Assembly: GCF_013090115.1 (NCBI RefSeq)
Contig: NZ_JABFNN010000027.1
Coordinates: 124,001-188,000, forward strand
DNA length: 64,000 nt
Origin: Flagellimonas amphidinii
GTDB lineage: Bacteria; Bacteroidota; Bacteroidia; Flavobacteriales; Flavobacteriaceae
Direction: 5' to 3'
The notes under the pieces were generated by a model. It worked only from the letters and a program-made list of their open reading frames with translations. It ran no database searches and was not told the DNA's origin. Within the stretch, counting starts at the first letter, position 1, and each line of letters starts with the position of its first letter. Positions 27,047-36,620 of the stretch are shown here, piece after piece. Made by a program: the position numbers and the translations under genes.

Positions 27047-27625
27047 TTATACCACTTCCATATCCGCAAAAAGAGAGGGAGCTATGCTCTTGGCCATGTG
27101 AATGGGCCAATCATTACTGAATAAATAACTTTCCATTATTGCACCTTCATACAACATGTAAAGTCCTCCAGAGATTTTTTCCGTTTCTGCTTTGGAAATA
27201 TTCAAAATATTATCGCCAACAACTTCACCCAAGAATAATAATAATTCCTTCTTCTGTTTTTGGATAACATCGAGTATTTTCTTTTGTTTTGGAGACAGTT
27301 CGCCCAACATTTTGAGTGCCCAGCACCCGTGAAAATCATCTTCGTGATAGCTGTCCCTTAAAAAATCAAAAATTGCCAATAATTGATTTTTCCCTTTTTT
27401 TCTTCTGGAAACATATCCCTTAAGAGCTTCCAGAAAGCCATTATGACGTTCAGCTAAGTAAGCAATACAAATGCCTTCTTTGGACTTAAAATGACTGTAT
27501 AATGTTGCTTTGGCTATATCGCACTTTTCAATGATCTCATTAATCCCCGTTGAGTTGTACCCATTGGTGTAGAAGAGATTGCCCGCAGTGCTTATGATGT
27601 GTTGGTGTAAGTTTGTGCGTGGCAT
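27047..27625 (-). CDS. TetR-family transcriptional regulator
   Basis: A 192-residue dimeric repressor type. The N-terminal helix-turn-helix (HQHIISTAGNLFYTNGYNST, then IEKCDIAKATLYSHFKSKE) matches the TetR signature; the C-terminal part is a divergent ligand-binding domain. The ATG at 27625 (MPRTNLHQ) is the sensible start; the frame extends to 27685 only by running into dinB. It lies about 50 bases after dinB on the same strand. The target is unknown. Confidence 0.9.
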   Translation of the reverse strand: MPRTNLHQHIISTAGNLFYTNGYNSTGINEIIEKCDIAKATLYSHFKSKEGICIAYLAERHNGFLEALKGYVSRRKKGKNQLLAIFDFLRDSYHEDDFHGCWALKMLGELSPKQKKILDVIQKQKKELLLFLGEVVGDNILNISKAETEKISGGLYMLYEGAIMESYLFSNDWPIHMAKSIAPSLFADMEVV

Positions 27626-27674
27626 ATGTACAAAGTAAACAAGAAATAATGTTCTGGACAATAATTTATTACTG

Positions 27675-28775
27675 TCAAAAATCAAATTTTAATTGAACCG
27701 AAACAGTTTTTTTACTTTGTTCCTCTTTTTTCTTTTCAGTGTTTAGGTTGGCTAGGGAGATTCCCAACAATCTAACCGAATTTTGAAGCTCAGATTGGTA
27801 TAAAAGTTCTTTGGCGGTTTCTAGGATAAGATCTTTGTTTGATATAAAATAAGGTATGGTCTTGCTTCGGGTTTGAAGGGTAAAATCGCTGTACTTTATT
27901 TTTAGGGTAACGGTTTTTCCGGCTATTTTGGACTTTTGAAGTCTTCTCTCCAATTCGCTGGCAATGCTTTCGAGTTTTTCCAGCATGAAAATTTCACTGC
28001 TGAGGTTTTCAAAAAATGTACGTTCGGCCCCTACAGATTTAGGAATACGGTGAGGCTTTACGGGACTTTTATGTATGCCCCTAACTACGTGATAGTAGTA
28101 CTTGCCACTTTTGCCAAAGTGCTTGTCCAAGAATTCAAGTGATTTTTGTTTAAGGTCATTACCCGTAAAAATGCCCAGTTTGTACATCTTTTCGGCAGTT
28201 ACTTTACCTACTCCGTAGAACTTTCTAATATCCAAGTCCTCTAAAAATTGAATAACCTCTTCGGGGTTGACCGTTTTTTGTCCATTGGGTTTATTATAGT
28301 CACTGGCAACTTTGGCAATAAATTTATTTATGGAGATTCCAGCTGAGGCAGTTAATCCTGTCACATCCAATATTTTTCCCCTAATTTCTTTGGCAATCAG
28401 TGTAGCAGATGGATTTCCCTTTTTGTTTTCAGTGACATCTAAATAGGCCTCATCCAATGACAATGGTTCCACTAAGTCTGTGTATTCAAAAAATATTTTT
28501 CGAATTTGTTGCGAGACTTCTTTGTAACGATCAAAGCGCGGTTTTATAAAGATTAAATCTGGGCAATTTCTTCTAGCGATATAACCAGCCATTGCACTTT
28601 TTACCCCAAACTTTCTGGCTTCATAACTAGCTGCCGATACCACACCACGTTTAGAACCTCCACCAACAGCAATAGGCTTTCCTTTCAAATCAGGATTATC
28701 CCGTTGTTCCACAGATGCATAGAACGCGTCCATATCTACATGAATGATTTTTCTTAAGGGAAAATCAAAGTCCAT
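27675..28775 (-). CDS. dinB: DNA polymerase IV (Y-family, translesion)
   Basis: A 366-residue error-prone polymerase that bypasses damaged bases. The catalytic acidic residues appear in IIHVDMDAFYASVEQ (D14, D16) and PLSLDEAYLD. The helix-hairpin-helix (FYGVGKVTAEKMYKLGI) and the little-finger domain follow. There is no obvious beta-clamp motif in the last residues (VQLKFDF) beyond a QLxxF-like QLKFDF, which is a plausible clamp-binding end. The ATG at 28775 is the usual start; the frame extends upstream to 28811. It diverges from the CYTH gene with 27 bases between. Confidence 0.95.
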   Translation of the reverse strand: MDFDFPLRKIIHVDMDAFYASVEQRDNPDLKGKPIAVGGGSKRGVVSAASYEARKFGVKSAMAGYIARRNCPDLIFIKPRFDRYKEVSQQIRKIFFEYTDLVEPLSLDEAYLDVTENKKGNPSATLIAKEIRGKILDVTGLTASAGISINKFIAKVASDYNKPNGQKTVNPEEVIQFLEDLDIRKFYGVGKVTAEKMYKLGIFTGNDLKQKSLEFLDKHFGKSGKYYYHVVRGIHKSPVKPHRIPKSVGAERTFFENLSSEIFMLEKLESIASELERRLQKSKIAGKTVTLKIKYSDFTLQTRSKTIPYFISNKDLILETAKELLYQSELQNSVRLLGISLANLNTEKKKEEQSKKTVSVQLKFDF

Positions 28776-28802
28776 ACTCAAATTTAGGGTATATTTAGTT
28801 TG

Positions 28803-29276
28803 ATGGAACAATTGGAAATTGAACGTAAGTTTTTGGTTACTTCAGATGCCTACAAGGACGAGGCTACCTCGCAGAGCCGAATGGTACAAGGATTCTTAAA
28901 CACGGATCCCAATCGTACAGTGAGGGTGCGTATAAAGGATGGAAAAGGTTATTTAACAGTAAAAGGAGCAAGTAATGCTTCGGGCACAACCCGGTTTGAG
29001 TGGGAAACGGAAATTAACACTACCGAAGCCACTAATCTTATTGATCTCTGTGAGGATGTTATCTTGGAAAAGATTCGTTATGAGGTTCCTTATGGTAAAC
29101 ATGTTTTCGAAGTGGATGAATTTTTGGGAGAAAACAAAGGTCTTGTTGTCGCTGAAGTAGAATTAAAGCATGAAGATGAGGTTTTTGAAAAACCTGATTG
29201 GTTGGGTGAGGAAGTAACGGGAGAGGTCAGCTATTACAATTCACAATTGAGCAAGAACCCGTTCACAAAATGGTAA
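28803..29276 (+). CDS. CYTH-domain protein (triphosphate tunnel metalloenzyme family)
   Basis: A 157-residue cytosolic protein. The family signature ExExK is at the N-terminus (EIERKFLV), and the paired charged strands RTVRVRIKDGKGYLTVKG and FEVDEFLGENKGLVVAEVELK line the tunnel. Members hydrolyse inorganic tripolyphosphate or nucleoside triphosphates or act as adenylate cyclases; the small size fits the tripolyphosphatase type. The ATG at 28803 follows a TTG that could extend the frame by one codon. It is divergent from dinB. Confidence 0.9.
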   Translation: MEQLEIERKFLVTSDAYKDEATSQSRMVQGFLNTDPNRTVRVRIKDGKGYLTVKGASNASGTTRFEWETEINTTEATNLIDLCEDVILEKIRYEVPYGKHVFEVDEFLGENKGLVVAEVELKHEDEVFEKPDWLGEEVTGEVSYYNSQLSKNPFTKW

Positions 29277-29450
29277 AAAACAACGAAAATTGACCTTTCC
29301 CGCCATTTCTTCCTTTCAAATGGAATCCTGTTTATAGATACTTTTTTAGAGTTGGTAGAAAACACCCTAAATCTTCTGTTAAAGCTCTAAAACCTACTGG
29401 GTTTTCATGGCCCCCCACATTAGCTTAGCGGTATAAAACACCTTAAACTA

Positions 29451-30332
29451 ATGAGAAAAGTATCCTTTTTTTTGGCCATTTTCAGTGTTACTTGCACGAT
29501 GGCACAATTTTCGGACGAGATTAAATTTGAGCAAGACCTATTATCCGGAAGCAATGTTGCAAACATAAATAAGACCAAGGTGGGTGTGGGTTTTCCGCTT
29601 TTTAAGACAGAAACATATAGCTTGAGTATAGGAGGGGACTGTCAGGCCACAAACATTAACTACGTAGATGCCGACGTACCTTTCACCACAGAAGAAATTG
29701 AAAATTTTCAAACCTTCTCAGGATCTTTAAAATTTGCCCATAAACTTGGAGATAAATGGGGTCTTATCCTAAAAGGGGAAACACAGTTGTCTTCAAATTT
29801 TGATAACGATATGAGTGGCGATGATATCTTTTATAATGGTAGCCTGATTTTCCGCAGAACAAATGAAGAGAACAATACGGTTTGGAAAATAGGAGCGGTC
29901 TATGACCACCAATATGGCCTGGATATACCTATTCCTTGGATAAGCTATTCCAAACAGGTAAACGAGCAATTTGGTTACCAGATTGGGATGCCGGAAATGT
30001 ATGCCACCTATAATTTGGGTAAAAGTCATCAGTTTAATGCTTTTGCCAAGCTAGATGGCTTTATGGGATCTTTTAATGATGAAATGGAGATCAAGGTGTC
30101 TGATTTTGAGGATGTGGGCATACTAAGACAGACATCCGTTGTCTCTGGTCTTGGATATAGATTGAATTTTTTGGAGAATTTAAGCCTTAACGTAGATGCC
30201 GGATTTAGTTTGTACAACAACATGACGGTTGAAGATTATGATGGCAGCGAAATCTATGATTTTGACTACAAGAACGGCTTTTACGGAACCATTGGAATTA
30301 GATACAGGTTCAGCAACAAATTATTGGATTAG
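29451..30332 (+). CDS. outer-membrane beta-barrel protein (DUF6268-like)
   Basis: A 293-residue protein with a signal peptide (MRKVSFFLAIFSVTCTMAQ) and a mature part made of alternating aromatic and polar strands, ending in a strand IGIRYRF, as expected for an outer-membrane barrel. I place it near the DUF6268 group by overall pattern; its job is unknown. The 174 bases upstream hold no gene that I can see. A terminator follows. Confidence 0.7.
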   Translation: MRKVSFFLAIFSVTCTMAQFSDEIKFEQDLLSGSNVANINKTKVGVGFPLFKTETYSLSIGGDCQATNINYVDADVPFTTEEIENFQTFSGSLKFAHKLGDKWGLILKGETQLSSNFDNDMSGDDIFYNGSLIFRRTNEENNTVWKIGAVYDHQYGLDIPIPWISYSKQVNEQFGYQIGMPEMYATYNLGKSHQFNAFAKLDGFMGSFNDEMEIKVSDFEDVGILRQTSVVSGLGYRLNFLENLSLNVDAGFSLYNNMTVEDYDGSEIYDFDYKNGFYGTIGIRYRFSNKLLD

Positions 30333-30360
30333 CTATCGGCTGTTTTCCTGCTATCTGATG

Positions 30361-30402
30361 GGAAAGAGTGTCTTGCGCAACTAGGGGCACTCTTTTTTTT
30401 GG
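30361..30402 (+). terminator. rho-independent terminator after the outer-membrane barrel gene
   Basis: Stem AAAGAGTG/CACTCTTT (30363-30370 with 30388-30395) followed by a T run. Confidence 0.7.
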
Positions 30403-30453
30403 ATTTATATTCTATCATAGAAAATGGGCAATATGAAGAGTGGACCAGAATGT

Positions 30454-31584
30454 TTAGGCGTTCTCCGCAGCCGATTTAAACTTGGCATTAACAGGTTTCT
30501 GTTCACTAAGTTTTTTAGTGACTCCACCAATTGCAGGAATAAGTAAGCCAATTGCTAAAAGCAATCCAGAACACATAAGAACGGTATAACTTGAAAGTAA
30601 AAATGTTCCGCTGTTGAGAACAGCCAATACCAATATTGTTGAAATAGGGAATGATAGCGCGAGTATGGCAACTCCAAAATCTCCACTAAATGTTCTTTTT
30701 TCAGATTCAACATCTACCTCAAGAGTATCAACAGTAGCAATGTGCGCATAAGGCCAAAAACTGCACGCGCTCAATCCAAAAGCAATGGCCAAAAGAATAT
30801 TACCTGAAGTTGTAATGCCTCCAAATGCAATGAAAATGCCACTTATTAAAAGAACCAACCCTGCTCGTATACAAAGCAGAGAGAAAATCTGGAAAAACTG
30901 CTTGCGTTTAATTTTTACCGCTAACCCAATAAAAAGCAGCACCAAAGGCGTCATGATAAGACTAAGTTTTTCAAGGGTCTGACCTATAAAGAAAGGTAGA
31001 GAATCTTTGGAAAATCCAAAAGCTAGCAGAAGCAGGGCGGCTCCAATAAAGATATTTACAGGCTCAGAAACCATTGCTTTAAGCATGGTCTTCATTTTCC
31101 CTTTGCCTTTTTTCACATGAGTTGACCACAAGCTATAATGCCAATTCATTGCGATGAGGTACAAAAAGACGAGCACAAAGAACTTGTTTCCTAAATCTGC
31201 CATGGCTGCCTTTGCCAAATAGTCTTCACCTAGAAATTCCAATACAAATGGAAAGCAGGAAAGTCCTGGGGCCAAAGAAGGAACCAATAAACGTGCTGTG
31301 CGATATTCTGGACTCTCTTTTTTAAGACCCACAAGAGGTAGAAGTAAAGGCATGGAGAAAAACAACAATAGATTTAAAACCAATGCCAATATGGGAAGTA
31401 ATAACAGTCCCAATTCTATTTTGATTCCAAGCAGGGCAATGAATATGGTTGCAGGCAAAGCAAGATTCAGGATAATCTTTTTGATTCCTGTAATCTCTTC
31501 CTTGGATCTGAATTTTACCTTAAGTAAAACACCAATCCCAATGAAGATTAAAAAAACAATGGTTTTTTGAAACCCTATATCCAC
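30454..31584 (-). CDS. AEC-type (auxin-efflux-carrier-like) membrane permease
   Basis: A 376-residue protein with about ten hydrophobic helices. The N-terminal pattern KKIILNLALPATIFIALLGI is typical of the AEC family, whose members export or import small acids. The start is GTG at 31584 (MDIGFQKT), which overlaps the aminotransferase stop by one base in the string TAGTG, so the two are probably translated together. There is no ATG nearby that would serve better. Confidence 0.75.
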   Translation of the reverse strand: MDIGFQKTIVFLIFIGIGVLLKVKFRSKEEITGIKKIILNLALPATIFIALLGIKIELGLLLLPILALVLNLLLFFSMPLLLPLVGLKKESPEYRTARLLVPSLAPGLSCFPFVLEFLGEDYLAKAAMADLGNKFFVLVFLYLIAMNWHYSLWSTHVKKGKGKMKTMLKAMVSEPVNIFIGAALLLLAFGFSKDSLPFFIGQTLEKLSLIMTPLVLLFIGLAVKIKRKQFFQIFSLLCIRAGLVLLISGIFIAFGGITTSGNILLAIAFGLSACSFWPYAHIATVDTLEVDVESEKRTFSGDFGVAILALSFPISTILVLAVLNSGTFLLSSYTVLMCSGLLLAIGLLIPAIGGVTKKLSEQKPVNAKFKSAAENA

Positions 31585-32777
31585 TATACCAATACTTTGT
31601 TTATGGCAGCTGTGAACAGTTTCATTTCATCTAAAGTACCCATACTCACGCGACACCAGTTTTTGCCCATAAAATTAAATGCCCTTACCCCAACTTTGAG
31701 GTTGGTCATTTTGCTTAGGAACAATTTTCCATCCATTTCAATAGGAAAGATCATGAAACTGGTATGGGAAGGAACATATTCAAATCCCATAGCATCCAGA
31801 CTCTGGTATAGGTATTCCCTAGAAGCGGCATTTAAAGTTCTGGATTGGTCAATGAATTCAGCATCATCCATAGCAGCCATTGCGGCATAGACAGAGGGGT
31901 AAGAAATTCCCATTCCACCTCTGGTAATATTTTGAAGTTTTCCTAAAGTGGATTCTTGTCCAACAATATACCCAACACGCATACCTGCCATACCATGTAT
32001 TTTAGAGAATGTTCGGGCTATAATGACATCTTTACCTTCATTGATCAATGATACCATACTTTTTTTGGCGCCATCTTCCAAGAACCATAAATAAGCTTCA
32101 TCAACAAAAACCGGTACTTTTTCAGATACTCTGGAACAAAAATCCACAAGTTCCTCATGTTCAGTGATAGTTCCGGTAGGATTATTGGGATTACAGATAT
32201 AGACCAATTTGGTATCGTCATCTATGGCTTCTTCCATGGCCTTTAGATCATGCGACCAATCATCTTTTAAGGGCACGGGCTTCCAAGTGGCTCCAACAGA
32301 TTCGGCAACCCTAATAAGAGACATGTAAGCTGGGTCAGCAGATACGACATTACCTCCATTCATAAACAATACCATGGCTGTTTTTTCCAAAAGATCAGAA
32401 GATCCTGGGCCCATCATAATGTTTTTACTTGCTACGCCTTCAAAAGCTGCAATTTTATCAACTAATTGAAACAATTCTTTCCAAGCGTATCTATTCCCAC
32501 CTGAAGCTGTATTCTTAAATGCTTCCAAGGCCATTGGGGAAGGACCGTATGGATTTTCATTGGCATTTAGTTTGGCGTCAAGGGCAGGAAACTCCCTAAA
32601 ATCTTCTGGCAAATATTCTTTGAAGAAAGGACTGTACACCGCATTTCCTTCTACATCCAATGATAGTGGAAGATGGTCATTTTTAGAAAACCCAAGGTAG
32701 GGTGCCATCATTACACCTCCTGCGGTAATTGCACTTCGTTTGAGCCAGTCTCTCCTGTTTAAGTTAGTTGATCCCAT
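31584..32777 (-). CDS. Tat-exported histidinol-phosphate-type aminotransferase
   Basis: A 397-residue fold-type I PLP aminotransferase, with K259 in ARTFSKIHGMAGMRVGY as the likely PLP lysine and NPNNPTGT for the phosphate side. Unlike cytosolic HisC it begins with a twin-arginine signal (NRRDWLKRSAITAGG, RR at 8-9) followed by a hydrophobic stretch, so it should act folded in the periplasm. It is coupled to the AEC-type permease. Its substrate is unknown. The true histidine-biosynthesis enzyme would be cytosolic, so a hisC symbol is not given. Confidence 0.85.
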   Translation of the reverse strand: MGSTNLNRRDWLKRSAITAGGVMMAPYLGFSKNDHLPLSLDVEGNAVYSPFFKEYLPEDFREFPALDAKLNANENPYGPSPMALEAFKNTASGGNRYAWKELFQLVDKIAAFEGVASKNIMMGPGSSDLLEKTAMVLFMNGGNVVSADPAYMSLIRVAESVGATWKPVPLKDDWSHDLKAMEEAIDDDTKLVYICNPNNPTGTITEHEELVDFCSRVSEKVPVFVDEAYLWFLEDGAKKSMVSLINEGKDVIIARTFSKIHGMAGMRVGYIVGQESTLGKLQNITRGGMGISYPSVYAAMAAMDDAEFIDQSRTLNAASREYLYQSLDAMGFEYVPSHTSFMIFPIEMDGKLFLSKMTNLKVGVRAFNFMGKNWCRVSMGTLDEMKLFTAAINKVLV

Positions 32778-32919
32778 GGTGATTATTAGTTTTAGCTATG
32801 AGACTAAAATTACAGGATTACAGCCCCAAAAACAATGCTAAAAATTTAAAAATCAACCATTTGAATTATATAATTCAAAAAAAATGGGTGCCAAAAAGAT
32901 GAAATATTAAGTATAAATG

Positions 32920-33939
32920 TTAAAATGAAGATTTGAATTGTTCTAAAAACCGGACATCATTTTCACTCAATAGTCTAATATCTGAGATTTGATGTAACAG
33001 CAGGGCAATACGATCAATACCCATTCCAAAGGCAAATCCAGAGTAGACATCTGGGTCTATACCACAGTTTTTAAGAACGTTAGGGTCTACCATGCCACAG
33101 CCCATAATCTCTAACCAACCAGTTCCTTTGGTCATTCTGTAATCGGTTTCGGTTTCCAATCCCCAATACACATCAACCTCAGCACTTGGTTCTGTGAACG
33201 GAAAATAGGAAGGGCGCAATCGAATCTTGGATTTTCCGAACATTTCTGAGGTGAAATATTGCAAAGTCTGTTTCAAATCGGCAAAAGAAACGTTCTTGTC
33301 CACATACAATCCTTCCACTTGGTGGAAGAAACAATGCGAACGAGCTGAGATAGCTTCATTCCGATATACCCTTCCGGGGGAAATAGTTCTTATGGGAGGT
33401 TGGTTGTTCTCCATATAACGCACCTGTACCGATGAGGTGTGGGTGCGCAACAAAATATCTGGATCGGTCTGAATGAAAAAAGTATCCTGCATATCTCTTG
33501 CAGGATGGTATTCTGGCAAATTCAAGGCTGTAAAATTGTGCCAATCATCTTCAATTTCTGGTCCTTCAGAAACATTGAAACCAATTCGGGAAAAGATTTC
33601 GATGATTTGATTCTTTACAATGGAAATAGGATGTCTGGTACCCAATTGAATAGGTTCGCCGGGTCTAGTAAGATCACCAAATTTTCCAGAAGTATCCGCT
33701 TGATTTTCCAAAGCTGCCTTTAAAGCATTCACTTTTTCGGTAGCTGAGGTTTTTAGTTGATTGACAACCTGCCCGAATTCCTTTTTCTCTTCATTGGGAA
33801 CATTCTTAAATTCGGCAAAGAATTCATTCAAAAGACCTTTTCGTCCTAAATACTTAATTCGGAAAGTTTCAATTTCATCTGTTGAAGTAGCGGTGAATTT
33901 TTCTACCTCTTCCAAATGCTCCTTAATGGTATCAATCAT
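32920..33939 (-). CDS. pheS: phenylalanine--tRNA ligase, alpha subunit
   Basis: The alpha chain of the heterotetrameric enzyme that loads phenylalanine on its tRNA. The 339-residue protein has the N-terminal coiled coil (about 1-80) and the class II synthetase motifs, including the phenylalanine-binding GCGMVDPNV near residue 280 and [13 protein letters not shown] (motif 3). Its start overlaps the end of the ceramidase-like gene by eight bases, so translation is probably coupled. pheT is not next to it. Confidence 0.96.
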   Translation of the reverse strand: MIDTIKEHLEEVEKFTATSTDEIETFRIKYLGRKGLLNEFFAEFKNVPNEEKKEFGQVVNQLKTSATEKVNALKAALENQADTSGKFGDLTRPGEPIQLGTRHPISIVKNQIIEIFSRIGFNVSEGPEIEDDWHNFTALNLPEYHPARDMQDTFFIQTDPDILLRTHTSSVQVRYMENNQPPIRTISPGRVYRNEAISARSHCFFHQVEGLYVDKNVSFADLKQTLQYFTSEMFGKSKIRLRPSYFPFTEPSAEVDVYWGLETETDYRMTKGTGWLEIMGCGMVDPNVLKNCGIDPDVYSGFAFGMGIDRIALLLHQISDIRLLSENDVRFLEQFKSSF

Positions 33940-34651
33940 TGTCTGCGATATTGGCAGACAAATTTAGCAAATTGTCCCTGAATATATAGGTAATTAGAAA
34001 ATGTACTGCAACTCCTCCAAAGAAATGCCACAACCAGTGTGTTCCCATAGGGAAAAAGGTTTGGGTAAGGTCAATACTCCGGAAAAAGATGGCCAGCCCA
34101 AAAATGCTAAAGGCCAGTACAACCCAAAGTAGTCCTCTGCCCTTAGTTTTGATGAGATAAAGAGCTAATGGGAAAAGGATGGTCAAGGCAGTAATAACAT
34201 ACCCAATTGAAATCCGAAGAGCTTGTGGCAGGGGCAGTGTTCGGACAAGAAATGAAACTCCTAAAAGTGCTAGTACAAACAGCAAACGTTGCCACCATTT
34301 ATGCACTAATTTAAAGATGAAATAAATCATTAAGGCCATGCAAAGAAACATAATGGGCATCCAATCCAATCTTAACCAAAACTCATGACTTCTAGTGGCA
34401 TGGTAAACCGTTCCCCCAACATAACTTATAGCGATTACGGGAAGCACCCATGCTAGAAATAGATGTTGTTTTGTGTTTTTGTAGACTTTAGAGCCCCAAT
34501 ACATAAGAAGAACCAGAAATATAAGGTTGCTGTAGGTGTTAAAAGGCTCTATGGGAAACCTCCCCTCAATAGTCTCCAAATAAATGGGGCCTGAATCTTG
34601 TGGAAATTTAAGTAAGTAGAGCATAGCGCTCAATATTCCTTTTAAAAACAT
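33932..34651 (-). CDS. ceramidase-like (CREST superfamily) membrane protein
   Basis: A 239-residue protein with about seven helices. It carries the CREST pattern of alkaline ceramidases and relatives: a serine in NTYSNL (S41), H84 in [13 protein letters not shown] with D96, and the pair H205/H209 in [11 protein letters not shown] near the end. These residues bind zinc in the family's hydrolases. Its substrate may be a ceramide or another lipid amide, but nothing nearby shows this. It starts within the SulP stop (TAATG) and runs into pheS, so it is part of a SulP, CREST and pheS transcript. The start at 34651 or a later ATG ([10 protein letters not shown]) is possible. Confidence 0.75.
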   Translation of the reverse strand: MFLKGILSAMLYLLKFPQDSGPIYLETIEGRFPIEPFNTYSNLIFLVLLMYWGSKVYKNTKQHLFLAWVLPVIAISYVGGTVYHATRSHEFWLRLDWMPIMFLCMALMIYFIFKLVHKWWQRLLFVLALLGVSFLVRTLPLPQALRISIGYVITALTILFPLALYLIKTKGRGLLWVVLAFSIFGLAIFFRSIDLTQTFFPMGTHWLWHFFGGVAVHFLITYIFRDNLLNLSANIADND

Positions 34652-36510
34652 TAATCGTGGTAGATGTCTTCAACATTTTCTTCAACCCAATCCATACAGC
34701 TTTGGAAATTATCAAAAATATGCTCTTCCGGAATCAAGTCGGGGATAATATCAATGCGTTCCATCATGTATCTGGGTTGTTCCAAAATGTCTACCATGAC
34801 AACAATAATATTTCTTTTGATCAAATCCTGAAGCACATCTTCCATGGCATAAAGTCCAGATTGGTCCATATACTGCATTCGCCCCATTCGGATGATTACA
34901 TTGGTGGCGGTATCCGGAATTTGTTCAGCCAATTGCTGAAACTCACTCGTTGACCCAAAAAATAGGGGCCCTTTGATGTGCTTTATGAATACCTCTTCGT
35001 TTAGTTTTTTTGGAAAGTCTTTTTCATCAGACCAAGCCTCTTCTTTTAATGGTTTTACATCTGAACGTTTTGCAGTAATGTCTCCAATCTTTTTCATGAA
35101 CATCAATGAGGCAATTACCAATCCTATTCCAACGGCGTAGACCAAATTCCATACAGAGGAAAGGACCATTACCACCAACATAATAATAACTTCAGAACTT
35201 AATTTAAAGGGGCCAAGTTTGATGTCTTTTGGCAAATAAGGAATAGCTTTCAGACCTCTGTAGTCCATCACACCAATACCGACAGTAACCAAGATGCCGG
35301 CCAGAACAGCAGCGGGTATTTGGGAGGCTACTGGGCCAAGTGCAAGCAAAATGACCAGCAATAATATTCCAGCTATCATTCCAGAGAGTCTGGTTTTACC
35401 ACCAGAGTTAATGTTGACAACTGTTCTAATTGTAGCCCCAGCACCAGGAATTCCTCCAAAAACAGCAGCGATACTGTTTCCTATTCCTTGCCCAATCAAT
35501 TCTTTATTGGGTTTGTGTTTGGTCTGCGTCATGTTGTCTGCAACAACCGATGTCAAAAGCGAATCTATAGCTCCGAGCAAGGACAACGTAAGCGCCGTAA
35601 AAATGTAGGGAGTTATGGATTTTAAGCTGAATTCTGTGAAAATTTCAAGATTGGGAATAGGAAGACCTGTTGGAATTTCCTCTATAGGCCGGTAACCTAA
35701 TCCAAAGCCATAGGCAATTCCTGAAACAGCAATCAAAGCAACCAAGGTACTGGGTACAGCAGTAGTTATCCGTTTGAACCCGTAAATGATAATGATGGTG
35801 GCCAAGGCGAGACCTAATTCGAGCCAATTGATATTTTTTAGTGCCCTAGGTAAAACCCTAAAGGTTCCAAGCACACCAGAGGCATCACTTGCAGCTAAGG
35901 TTTTGGCTTCTTTCAACATATCGGCCTCTGTAATTTCTTGGGCCCTTTTTATGGTTTCTTCAAAGTCTTCCAAAACTAAAATACCTTCTCCTGCTTCTTC
36001 CCTTAGAATATTTTCTAATATTTCTTCTTCTGCTTGAGCTTTAAATTGATTTACATATGTTTTATCTTCTTTTGGATAATAGCCAACCGCAGGAAGTATT
36101 TGGGTCACCAAAATGATGACACCAATAGCGGTCATAAATCCAGAAACTACAGGGTAAGGAATATATTTGATATACTTTCCCAATCCTATGACCCCCAATG
36201 CAACTTGCATGAGCCCCGCCAATAAGAAGACTGCTAAAATTATAGGGAGTGCTTTGCTGACATTTCCATCATGCACTGCCAAGATTCCTGCAATGATCAC
36301 CATGCTCACAGCAGTCATGGGGGCAGTAGGACCAGAAATTTGAGTGTTGGTCCCTCCAAACAAAGCAGCAAAAAAACTAATGAAAATTGCGCCGTATAGC
36401 CCAGCGCTAGGCCCTAAACCCGAGCTTACCCCAAATGCCAAAGCCAATGGCAAGGCAACAATCCCTGCGGTAATTCCTCCGAATAAATCTCCTCTGAAGT
36501 GTTTAAACAT
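34651..36510 (-). CDS. SulP-family anion transporter with STAS domain
   Basis: A 619-residue inner-membrane protein. The N-terminal SulP core has about 12-14 helices with the pattern GGITAGIVALPLALAFGVSSGLGPSAGLYG split over the first two; the C-terminal STAS domain (about 500-610) ends in a GRMQYMDQSGLYAMED stretch. A hydrophilic loop of about 75 residues near residue 160-230 is larger than usual. Family members carry sulfate, bicarbonate or other anions. It overlaps the ceramidase-like gene by one base (TAATG). The carbonic anhydrase lies upstream, separated by a terminator. Confidence 0.9.
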   Translation of the reverse strand: MFKHFRGDLFGGITAGIVALPLALAFGVSSGLGPSAGLYGAIFISFFAALFGGTNTQISGPTAPMTAVSMVIIAGILAVHDGNVSKALPIILAVFLLAGLMQVALGVIGLGKYIKYIPYPVVSGFMTAIGVIILVTQILPAVGYYPKEDKTYVNQFKAQAEEEILENILREEAGEGILVLEDFEETIKRAQEITEADMLKEAKTLAASDASGVLGTFRVLPRALKNINWLELGLALATIIIIYGFKRITTAVPSTLVALIAVSGIAYGFGLGYRPIEEIPTGLPIPNLEIFTEFSLKSITPYIFTALTLSLLGAIDSLLTSVVADNMTQTKHKPNKELIGQGIGNSIAAVFGGIPGAGATIRTVVNINSGGKTRLSGMIAGILLLVILLALGPVASQIPAAVLAGILVTVGIGVMDYRGLKAIPYLPKDIKLGPFKLSSEVIIMLVVMVLSSVWNLVYAVGIGLVIASLMFMKKIGDITAKRSDVKPLKEEAWSDEKDFPKKLNEEVFIKHIKGPLFFGSTSEFQQLAEQIPDTATNVIIRMGRMQYMDQSGLYAMEDVLQDLIKRNIIVVMVDILEQPRYMMERIDIIPDLIPEEHIFDNFQSCMDWVEENVEDIYHD

Positions 36511-36562
36511 GCTTACAGCAGTTTTTTGATTGTTGGGCAGTCAAGATACTAATTTTAACAAA

Positions 36563-36599
36563 TTAAAAGAGGCCAATGAAATGTTAAACACTGGCCTCT
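36563..36599 (-). terminator. terminator of the carbonic anhydrase gene
   Basis: Eight-base-pair stem AGAGGCCA/TGGCCTCT (36568-36575 with 36592-36599) and a T-rich stretch on the minus strand. Confidence 0.7.
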
Positions 36600-36620
36600 A
36601 CTTTATTTAAGAAAAAGTAC

